Source of the DNA: an uncultured Desulfobacterales bacterium
Lineage (GTDB): Bacteria; Desulfobacterota; Desulfobacteria; Desulfobacterales; JAFDCJ01
Reading direction: 5' to 3'
Assembly: GCA_945787595.1 (NCBI GenBank)
Contig: CALZJV010000118.1
Coordinates: forward strand, 1-12,673
DNA length: 12,673 nt
The notes beneath the pieces are model-generated. The model was not told the origin of the DNA. It did no database searches and saw only the letters and a program-made list of their open reading frames with translations. Position numbers and translations under genes: made by a program. Within the stretch, counting starts at the first letter, position 1. Each line of letters opens with the position of its first letter. Shown here piece after piece: positions 6,960 to 12,673 of this stretch.

Positions 6960-7226
6960 GGGGTCGGGGAGTTTTCAGCGTAAGCCTATATTTATAGCGG
7001 GATGATCGCCACCGAAATCGGATGCTGTCTGAGACCGTTAGGGATCGTTATGGATGAACAGCTTTGCACTGCGGCTTTTATTTAACATCTAATCCGGCAT
7101 GGCACTCGATCTTCCGTTTTCATTTTAATTACTGTTCATGCATTACGATGCCTTAAGGTCGAGTTCATGCGGTTTCGTTGGTGATTATCCATGCAGCGGG
7201 TCGGCTTTGAGAAACTCCCCGACCCC
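6960..7226. mobile_element. 267-bp non-autonomous insertion (MITE-like) with terminal inverted repeats
   Basis: The left end reads GGGGTCGGGGAGTTT and the right end is its perfect 15-bp reverse complement (AAACTCCCCGACCCC, 7212-7226); similarity continues loosely inward. Both ends are flanked by the identical 12-bp TCACTTATATGG. Nothing inside looks like a transposase or any gene, so this fits a miniature element moved by a transposase encoded elsewhere. A 12-bp duplication is long and best known from IS4-type transposases; that family link is inference. The right end also has a small internal hairpin, GGGTCGG (7198-7204) with CCGACCC (7219-7225). The element sits 42 bases after the gamma-subunit stop and about 240 bases before the CoA ligase, so it may have separated two formerly closer genes. 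Confidence 0.8.
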
Positions 7227-7238
7227 TCACTTATATGG
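7227..7238. repeat. Right copy of 12-bp target-site duplication
   Basis: TCACTTATATGG follows the right terminal inverted repeat directly and is identical to 6948-6959. Uninterrupted host sequence resumes at 7239 and contains no recognisable gene before the CoA ligase. Confidence 0.8.
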
Positions 7239-7390
7239 ACTTAGATTCTGATCACATTTTTATTCCGGTTTGCAAAAGGTTTCAGGTTTCAGCCCAGCCG
7301 CTGACCGCTAAAGCGGCCAGTTTGATCGAAAAAGAGACTCCGACCTTGTGGAGTTTAGAAAAAAGCAAATCCTCCAGAGGCGGACAAGTA

Positions 7391-7432
7391 TCGAATAATG
7401 AATATCCAATAACCAGTAACTAATAACTTCCA
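7391..7432. repeat. Degenerate heptanucleotide tandem repeat, unit NNNARTA, 5-6 copies
   Basis: Units begin every seven bases: TCGAATA (7391), ATGAATA (7398), TCCAATA (7405), ACCAGTA (7412), ACTAATA (7419) and a decayed ACTTCCA (7426). The register is kept without indels. It lies in the leader region just upstream of the CoA ligase. A possible two-unit AGGTTTC repeat (7277-7290) lies about 100 bases earlier but is not complementary to it. Confidence 0.65.
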
Positions 7433-7468
7433 ATTGGTTTTTAACTCAATTGGAGTAGGAGCCCAGCA

Positions 7469-9016
7469 TTGCGAACCATCAGGCATTATATCGATATGAA
7501 TGCTGCCAAGGAGCCGGATAAGATTTACCTCTTTGCTCCGGAACCCAAACTGACCTTGACCTATGCCCAGCTTCAACACGATTCCATCGAACTGGGAAAA
7601 TATCTTTATAAAAAAGGCCTTCAAAAAGGGGATAAAATCTCTTTTATGCTGGGCAACGGATACCAGGCCGCCAAACTTTTTTTAGGGGGCATGTACGCCG
7701 GCTTGGTTGTGGCACCGCTGAATCTGATGTCACAGCCTTCCCACCTCGAATACGTGATGACGCACTCCGATACCCGCATAATATTTTTCAGTGCCGACCA
7801 GAAAGAGCGGTTGGAGAAAGCGGCTCGTAAGATCGATCGCTCAATCGAACTGATTCAAATCGATAATGATGTTGCACAACTCATTGGAGCAGAAATGGAT
7901 CTTTGCGGGGTTATGTTGCCGCCCGTCAAGGAAGAAGATGATGCGCTGCTGCTATATACCTCCGGTACTACCGGTCTTCCCAAAGGGGTGATTCTCTCGC
8001 ATAGGAATATGGTTGCAGGCGGTGAATACACCACTCTGGCCCATCAACTGACACCGCAAGACCGGGCGCTTTGTTCCTTACCCCTCTACCATATTAACGG
8101 CGAAATCGTGACCGCTGTGACCCCCCTGGTGAGCGGCGGCAGTGTGGTGATGCCGCACAAGTTTCGTGTCTCCGATTTTTGGCAACTCATTTCCGAATAT
8201 CGCTGCACCTGGTTTAGTGTGGTACCTACGATTATTTCCTTTTTAGCCAGTTCAACCGAAATCGACGGCCAGGGCCTTGACCTCGAGCAGTTGCGTTTTG
8301 GGAGATCGGCTTCATCGGCCTTACCCCCGTCCCTGCACAAAGCCTTCGAGGATAAGTTTAAAGTGGGCATTATTGAAACGATGGGGTTGACCGAGACAGC
8401 CGCGCCGGTTTTTTCAAATCCCGTGGATCCAGCCAAACGCAAATACGGTTCTCCCGGACAGGCGGTGGGTAATATTGCTAAAATAATCGACAAAAATGGC
8501 CGGGAAGCTCCCCGGGGCATCCAGGGGGAAATCATGATCAAAGGCGACAACGTGATGAAGTGCTATTATAAGGCACCCTCTAAAACAGCCGAGGCCCTTG
8601 AACCCGACGGATGGCTGCATACCGGTGACCTGGGCTATATGGATGAGGACGGATTCATCTTTGTCACCGGCCGCATCAAGGAACTGATCATCAAAGGCGG
8701 TGAGAATATCGCCCCGCGCGAGATCGATGAAGCCTTTTACAAACATCCCGCCGTACAGGATGCTGCTGCAGTGGGGATTCCCGATGAAGAATACGGCGAA
8801 GAGATCATGTGCTGTTGCGTTATAAAAGAAGATTGCGAATGCACGATAGAAGACCTGGAAGAGTTTTGTCGCGAAGAACTGGGTGAATTCAAGACCCCCA
8901 AAGTAATCAAGGTGATGAAAGAACTGCCGAAAGGCCCATCGGGAAAAATTCAGCGGCTTAAGCTGCCTGAAATAGTAAAACAGTCTGAAAAAGAGGAGCG
9001 CGCACCCGGCTCATAA
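7469..9016 (+). CDS. AMP-forming acyl-CoA synthetase (acyl-CoA ligase, ANL superfamily)
   Basis: A 515-residue cytoplasmic enzyme that activates a carboxylic acid with ATP and CoA through an acyl-adenylate. Motifs in order are the phosphate loop YTSGTTGLPKG (163-173), PLYHINGE, the ETMGLTETAAP adenine/acyl-site motif, GWLHTGDLGYMDEDGF with the hinge region, RIKELIIKGGENIAP, and the catalytic lysine K493 in SGKIQR. Size and motif set are complete. The start is a TTG with AGGAG (7457-7461) seven bases before it; the first in-frame ATG (7496) lacks a site and would trim the N-terminus. The acid is unknown. The fold resembles medium-chain, crotonobetaine/carnitine and oxalate-type ligases equally in what I can see. 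A cysteine cluster near the C-terminus (MCCCVIKEDCEC) is unusual. Placement between the 2-oxoacid oxidoreductase and a carboxylate transporter suggests it activates the imported acid. Confidence 0.9.
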   Translation: MRTIRHYIDMNAAKEPDKIYLFAPEPKLTLTYAQLQHDSIELGKYLYKKGLQKGDKISFMLGNGYQAAKLFLGGMYAGLVVAPLNLMSQPSHLEYVMTHSDTRIIFFSADQKERLEKAARKIDRSIELIQIDNDVAQLIGAEMDLCGVMLPPVKEEDDALLLYTSGTTGLPKGVILSHRNMVAGGEYTTLAHQLTPQDRALCSLPLYHINGEIVTAVTPLVSGGSVVMPHKFRVSDFWQLISEYRCTWFSVVPTIISFLASSTEIDGQGLDLEQLRFGRSASSALPPSLHKAFEDKFKVGIIETMGLTETAAPVFSNPVDPAKRKYGSPGQAVGNIAKIIDKNGREAPRGIQGEIMIKGDNVMKCYYKAPSKTAEALEPDGWLHTGDLGYMDEDGFIFVTGRIKELIIKGGENIAPREIDEAFYKHPAVQDAAAVGIPDEEYGEEIMCCCVIKEDCECTIEDLEEFCREELGEFKTPKVIKVMKELPKGPSGKIQRLKLPEIVKQSEKEERAPGS

Positions 9017-9074
9017 TGTCATCAAAATAATCGTTTAATACCCGTTAGATTGAGGTAATAAACACCTAGGTTGA

Positions 9075-9261
9075 GCGGTTCAGGGTTCAACGTTCCGGGT
9101 TGAAAAAACCCAGACAGCTCGTGTTAAGGGGATCGTGTCTTCATCTGGTTATGAATCCGTTTCACACAATGGTGTATGACGGGTATGCCAGATTTTGATT
9201 AATACTGGGGGCAGTATCCATTGGTTTTAACCTTTGAACCTTGAACCCCGAACCTGGAACC
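9075..9261. repeat. Inverted pair of heptanucleotide arrays (GGTTC core / GAACC core)
   Basis: The left arm has four 7-base units: GCGGTTC (9075), AGGGTTC (9082), AACGTTC (9089) and CGGGTTG (9096). The right arm has TTGAACC (9234), TTGAACC (9241), CCGAACC (9248) and TGGAACC (9255). The GGTTC core on the left is the reverse complement of GAACC on the right, and both arms are 28 bases long. They enclose 131 bases that hold an operator-like site and a small palindrome, ATACTG (9202-9207) with CAGTAT (9212-9217). The right arm ends about 30 bases before the tctA start, so the structure spans the likely tctA promoter region. Confidence 0.85.
9176..9193. promoter_or_regulatory. Operator-like sequence resembling the GntR palindrome
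   Basis: The stretch ending GGTATGCCAGATT (9182-9194) matches GGTATACCAGATT at the regulator's palindrome in 12 of 13 positions. The left half is poorly conserved, so dyad symmetry is weak. A separate half-site ATCTGGT lies at 9143-9149. Its position upstream of tctA would let the same regulator control uptake. This is a resemblance seen by eye. Confidence 0.3.
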
Positions 9262-9290
9262 GCGCAGTTTAGCAAAAAGAGAGGATCCGT

Positions 9291-10793
9291 ATGGCTGAAT
9301 TCATACAGTATTTCCCTCTGGCCCTCACCCTTCCAAACCTTTTGACTTTAGTTCTGGGCGTTATCGGTGGTTTGATTCTTGGTGCTACCCCCGGCTTGAG
9401 CCCCACTATGGCCGTCGCTCTCCTGGTCCCCTTCACGTTTCATATGAATCCCATTACCGGCTTAATTCTTCTCGGTGCCGTGTACACTGCGACCGTGGCC
9501 GGTGGGGCCATATCCGCCATTTTGATCAATATCCCCGGAGCGCCGGCCAATATTGCCACACTGCTGGACGGGCATCCCATGGCCAGACAGGGCAAATCCC
9601 AGAAAGCCCTTTATATTTGCTTTATCAGCTCCCTGATCGGTGGGCTTTTCGGTATGGTCATCATGATTCTATTTACGCCGCCGATGGCCAAAATTGCGCT
9701 TAAATTCGGGCCTTCCGAAATGTTTTGGGTGGCCATCTTTGGCATCACCGTGATGGCGGGGCTATCCTCCGGTTCCATCGCCAAGGGACTGTTTGGCGGT
9801 ATGTTTGGACTCCTCATCAGTACCATTGGCTACAGTCCAATGCTGGGAGTGCCGCGATTTGTTTTTCACGATGTCCTCATCGGCGGAGTGGCCATCGTTC
9901 CTGCACTCATCGGCCTTTTTGCCATTCCCCAGGTATATTCCCTGACGGAAAAACTGAATGTACAGATCGAACGACCGCACTACAAACCTCAAAAAGGTAT
10001 TTTATTAAAAACCTTTATTGAAAATTTGAAAATGGTAAAAGCCCTTGGCATCGGGTCAATTGTAGGGACGATCATCGGTGTGATACCCGGCGCAGGGGGG
10101 CAGGTATCGGGCCTGATTGCCTATGATCAAATCCGAAAATTTTCAAAAAGACCGCAAGACTTTGGCAAAGGCAATCCGGAAGGCGTGGTGGCCGCTGAAT
10201 CGGCCAACAATGCCATGGTCGGACCTTCGCTGATTCCCCTGCTTACCTTAAGTATCCCGGGCAGTCCGACTGCGGCGGTGCTGCTGGGGGGACTTCTGAT
10301 CCATGGACTCTTTCCCGGCCCGGACCTTTTTTTAAACAATGCTTCGATCACCTATGCCTTTATCGCCAGTCTGGTTCTGGCACAGGTAGCCATGTGCATT
10401 TTTGGGCTGATCATGTCACGCTACTCCTATATGGTGATGAGTGTGCCCAACCTCTATATGATCGCGGCGGTGACGGTTTTGGCGGTTTATGGGACCTACA
10501 GTGTCCAGAATAGCTTCGCTGACGTCGTCGTCATGTTCAGTTTGGGAACCCTAATGTATATTGGTAATAAATTTGGATTCTCGGCCGCGCCGGTGGTGTT
10601 GGGGATTATCCTGGGTCCGATTGCCGAGGATAATTTCCTGAAAGGAAAACTCATCGCCGAAACGGATGTCGGCGTTTTTAACTATTTTTTCAACGGGCCA
10701 ATGAATCTGGTCATCATTTTACTGTGCGCCGTCTCCATCGGCTACAGCATTTACGGAGAGATTAAAACGATTAAAATGGCAAAGGAGGCCTAG
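9291..10793 (+). CDS. tctA: Tripartite tricarboxylate transporter, large membrane subunit TctA
   Basis: A 500-residue, strongly hydrophobic inner-membrane protein with about 11-12 predicted transmembrane segments, the usual size for TctA. Family hallmarks are the N-terminal GATPGLSPTMAVALLVPFTF region, NIPGAPANIATLLDGHPMA, and the second repeat VIPGAGGQVSGLIAYD followed by GVVAAESANNA and LSIPGSPTAAVLLGG. The duplicated glycine/proline motifs reflect the two-repeat architecture. It carries out cation-driven uptake of a carboxylate delivered by TctC. The ATG has AGAGGA about six bases upstream. tctB follows after two bases. TTT systems are known for citrate and other tricarboxylates, dicarboxylates and aromatic acids such as terephthalate; the ligand here is not evident. 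Confidence 0.94.
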   Translation: MAEFIQYFPLALTLPNLLTLVLGVIGGLILGATPGLSPTMAVALLVPFTFHMNPITGLILLGAVYTATVAGGAISAILINIPGAPANIATLLDGHPMARQGKSQKALYICFISSLIGGLFGMVIMILFTPPMAKIALKFGPSEMFWVAIFGITVMAGLSSGSIAKGLFGGMFGLLISTIGYSPMLGVPRFVFHDVLIGGVAIVPALIGLFAIPQVYSLTEKLNVQIERPHYKPQKGILLKTFIENLKMVKALGIGSIVGTIIGVIPGAGGQVSGLIAYDQIRKFSKRPQDFGKGNPEGVVAAESANNAMVGPSLIPLLTLSIPGSPTAAVLLGGLLIHGLFPGPDLFLNNASITYAFIASLVLAQVAMCIFGLIMSRYSYMVMSVPNLYMIAAVTVLAVYGTYSVQNSFADVVVMFSLGTLMYIGNKFGFSAAPVVLGIILGPIAEDNFLKGKLIAETDVGVFNYFFNGPMNLVIILLCAVSIGYSIYGEIKTIKMAKEA

Positions 10794-10795
10794 GA

Positions 10796-11296
10796 TTGAA
10801 AAAAGATTTCATTGTTTCATTAATTCTGCTGGCCGGTTCGATTGGGCTGTATGCTTCTCTGTCGCTGATGGAAGAGCCGGCTGCGGCTTCCTTTCCGCGC
10901 GTGGTGATTGTCATTATGGGTTGCCTTGGATTGGCTTTGAGTATTCAGGCGATTCTCGCCAAGCAAAGACACGAAAGAGCGGTACTCCAAAGCAACCACG
11001 TTGCAGACTCGGAAAAAAAACCGATGGAGTTGGATACGGCTAAAAGGTTTCCCTTCGGAAAGTTGGTCATCTGCTTCGTTATGATTGTGGTTTATTTTGT
11101 GGTGATGGAGAAACTCGGATTTTACGTCTCGGCATTTTTATTTTTTATTATCGTTACGTTTATTTTAGGCAGAAAAGATCTAACCCTGCACAAAGGTGCT
11201 ATGCAAATCGGCATTGCATTTATCTTTACGGCCATCCTGTTCGTGCTGTTCAACAAGCTCCTGGTGGTGCAAACACCTAAAGGACTGTTTTTTTAA
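10796..11296 (+). CDS. tctB: Tripartite tricarboxylate transporter, small membrane subunit TctB
   Basis: A 166-residue small membrane subunit. Hydrophobic segments lie at about residues 5-23, 35-54, 84-102, 106-124 and 134-154, with a charged cytosolic-type loop (about 56-80) after the second. The ending LLVVQTPKGLFF is typical of TctB. The start is a TTG two bases after the tctA stop, with AAAGGAGG at 10781-10788 inside tctA seven bases before it, so translation is likely coupled. Sequence conservation in TctB is low, so the assignment rests on topology, length and position next to tctA. Confidence 0.88.
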   Translation: MKKDFIVSLILLAGSIGLYASLSLMEEPAAASFPRVVIVIMGCLGLALSIQAILAKQRHERAVLQSNHVADSEKKPMELDTAKRFPFGKLVICFVMIVVYFVVMEKLGFYVSAFLFFIIVTFILGRKDLTLHKGAMQIGIAFIFTAILFVLFNKLLVVQTPKGLFF

Positions 11297-11738
11297 ATCC
11301 CAATTTTGCAGCGATGGGGTAAGCCGTTGGGGAGGATCGGTATTTGATGGTAAATGTCAGGCCAGGGGCTTCGCCCTAATTGGAATATTGGAATTCTGGA
11401 ATATTGGAATCATGGGTTCTGGGATTATGGAATGGTGGGGTTAGAGAATCACAAAGAATATATTTCTATTGATTTTCACGTTATAGCTGCGTATTTTCTG
11501 GGGCAAAAGCAGAAAATGGATGTTTGTCGGGCATCCGGATAAAATGTAGATACAACATTTTTGGTAAAATAGATCTTTTCCCGCTTCCATACCCAGTATT
11601 CCAACATTCCACTATTCCATCATTCCATGTGGCTTCCCAACGCGGATGACCACAAAAAACGCTATATTTTCTAAAAGTTGTAGAAATTCCGAGACTTAAA
11701 TTGAGAGGCAAACCCGTTACAATCGAAAGGAGGAAGGC
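11297..11738. other. Intergenic region between tctB and tctC
   Basis: This 442-base gap has no convincing gene. It carries the inverted 8-base repeat arrays (11381-11628). Between them are two small dyads, TTTTCTG with CAGAAAA (11494-11516) and AAAATGT with ACATTTT (11541-11561), either of which could be an operator or a processing hairpin. The segment from 11640 to 11720 could hold a tctC promoter, but I see no strong -35/-10 pair. Confidence 0.6.
11381..11628. repeat. Inverted pair of 8-base arrays (TGGAATNN / NATTCCAN)
   Basis: The left arm has units at 11381 (TGGAATAT), 11389 (TGGAATTC), 11397 (TGGAATAT), 11405 (TGGAATCA), 11413 (TGGGTTC, one base short), 11420 (TGGGATTA) and 11428 (TGGAATGG). 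The right arm has TATTCCAA (11597), CATTCCAC (11605), TATTCCAT (11613) and CATTCCAT (11621). The TGGAAT core on the left is the complement of ATTCCA on the right. The arms face each other across about 160 AT-rich bases. The period here is 8, whereas every other array in the window has period 7. Confidence 0.85.
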
Positions 11739-12673
11739 ATGAAGAAGAACTATTTTAAAACAGCAATCTTGGTAGCGTTGACGGCAGTTTTTGTTTTTGG
11801 CATGGGCCCCGCATCGGCGGCCGATTATCCTGAATCGCCGGTCAGTATGGTTGTGGCCTATTCGCCCGGAGGGGCCACCGATTTTCAGGCACGGATTGTC
11901 ACCATGATGGCGGGGCTCGAAAAATATTTAGGGCAGCCCATCGTTATCATCAATAAGCCCGGCGCCGGCGGACAGGTAGGCTGGAACTGGTGTGTCGAGA
12001 AAGGGACCAAAGACGGGTATACCATGTTGGCATATAACGTGCCGCACTTTATCGCCCAATCGATTGTGTATAAAACCAAATATGACATTAACACATTCGA
12101 GCCGGTTGCCAACTGGGGTGCGGATCCTGCTGTGCTGATTGTGCCCAAGGATAGCCCTTTCAACACCATGCAGGATCTGGTCGACTTTGCGAAGCAAAAT
12201 CCCAAGAAGGTAACGGTCAGTGGCGCCGGCATGTTTGTCGGGCATCACATCGCCCTATTGCAATTTCAAAAGGCGGCAGACATTCAGTTGACCTATATTC
12301 CGGAAAAGGGGGGTGTTCCGGCCATGCAATCGGTGGTGGCTGCAAAGGTCAAAGCTGGCTTTAATAACCTTTCCGATGCCTTCCGCAATCAGGAGCGGAT
12401 CAAAATTCTGGCCGTGGCAGACCTGGAGCGACATGAATTTTTGCCGGACGTGAAAACATTCAAAGAAATGGGCGTCGGCGTGGATGATTCCAGCGTCAAT
12501 TTCAGGGGGGTGGCATTCCCCAAGGGCGTTCCGCAGGAAGTCATTGACAAGTGTGCCGCTGTTTTCCCGAAATTGTTCAATGACAAGAAAGTCATGGCTA
12601 AAATGAAAGCCAGCGGCAGCCCCGTGCGGGTCATTGCGAGAGATGAAGTCATCAAAATGTTTCAGGATCGACA
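11739..12673 (+). CDS. tctC: Tripartite tricarboxylate transporter, periplasmic binding protein TctC (3' end missing)
   Basis: The open frame runs from ATG 11739 to the window end, 311 codons with no stop; family members are usually about 320-330 residues, so only a little is missing. Residues 1-27 form a signal peptide: basic MKKNYFK, a hydrophobic core, then a PASA cleavage site before ADYPE. TctC hallmarks follow: VAYSPGGATDFQARI, LGQPIVIINKPGAGGQVG and KDGYTML. The protein captures the carboxylate in the periplasm and delivers it to TctAB. AAAGGAGG (11726-11733) lies five bases before the ATG. The gene stands 442 bases after tctB and comes last, whereas many TTT operons place tctC first. 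The separation suggests its own promoter, which would suit a binding protein needed in excess. Confidence 0.92.
   Translation, partial: MKKNYFKTAILVALTAVFVFGMGPASAADYPESPVSMVVAYSPGGATDFQARIVTMMAGLEKYLGQPIVIINKPGAGGQVGWNWCVEKGTKDGYTMLAYNVPHFIAQSIVYKTKYDINTFEPVANWGADPAVLIVPKDSPFNTMQDLVDFAKQNPKKVTVSGAGMFVGHHIALLQFQKAADIQLTYIPEKGGVPAMQSVVAAKVKAGFNNLSDAFRNQERIKILAVADLERHEFLPDVKTFKEMGVGVDDSSVNFRGVAFPKGVPQEVIDKCAAVFPKLFNDKKVMAKMKASGSPVRVIARDEVIKMFQDR

Noticed and set aside
9097..9111. GGGTT/AACCC hairpin after the CoA ligase as a terminator
   Set aside because: The stem is only five pairs, and no T-run follows.
11541..11562. AAAATGT/ACATTTT dyad as a Rho-independent terminator for tctB
   Set aside because: The stem is AT-rich and weak and lies 245 bases beyond the tctB stop; it may simply be AT-rich sequence.
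11381..11628. Repeat arrays considered as CRISPR
   Set aside because: Units are 8 bases, directly adjacent, with no spacers and no cas genes.

Overview
The window reads as chromosomal DNA of an anaerobic bacterium, most likely a sulfate-reducing or syntrophic Desulfobacterota. This is inferred from gene content: a ferredoxin-type 2-oxoacid oxidoreductase with its own FAD/iron-sulfur subunit, a thiolase, an acyl-CoA ligase and a tripartite tricarboxylate transporter (TTT), with wide intergenic regions full of short degenerate repeats. No ribosomal or other taxonomic marker is present, so the lineage is tentative.

Layout. On the minus strand at the left edge are a thiolase (54-1304) and the first codons of a possible following gene (1-40). 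Diverging from the thiolase across a 462-base gap is a GntR/FCD-family regulator (1767-2447), whose promoter region carries a perfect 16-bp palindrome. Next comes a tight four-gene operon (2693-6917): an FAD- and NAD(P)-binding oxidoreductase fused to a two-cluster ferredoxin domain, then the alpha, beta and gamma subunits of a 2-oxoacid:acceptor oxidoreductase. After a 267-bp non-coding insertion with terminal inverted repeats and a 12-bp target duplication comes an AMP-forming acyl-CoA ligase (7469-9016). The TTT genes follow in the order tctA (9291), tctB (10796) and tctC (11739, cut by the window end).

How the genes may work together (inference): TctC binds a carboxylate in the periplasm and TctAB imports it. 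The ligase makes its CoA thioester. The 2-oxoacid oxidoreductase oxidatively decarboxylates a 2-oxo acid to an acyl-CoA, passing electrons through iron-sulfur clusters and FAD to ferredoxin or NAD(P). The thiolase cleaves a 3-ketoacyl-CoA. The GntR protein may control the set. The substrate cannot be read from the sequence. The FAD-subunit arrangement recalls NADH-linked phenylglyoxylate dehydrogenase (Pad), so an aromatic or other 2-oxo acid is possible.

The most unusual non-coding signal is that nearly every intergenic region carries its own short-period tandem repeat, period 7 at five loci and 8 at one, with a different unit each time. Three of these are inverted pairs of arrays facing each other across about 26 to 160 bases.
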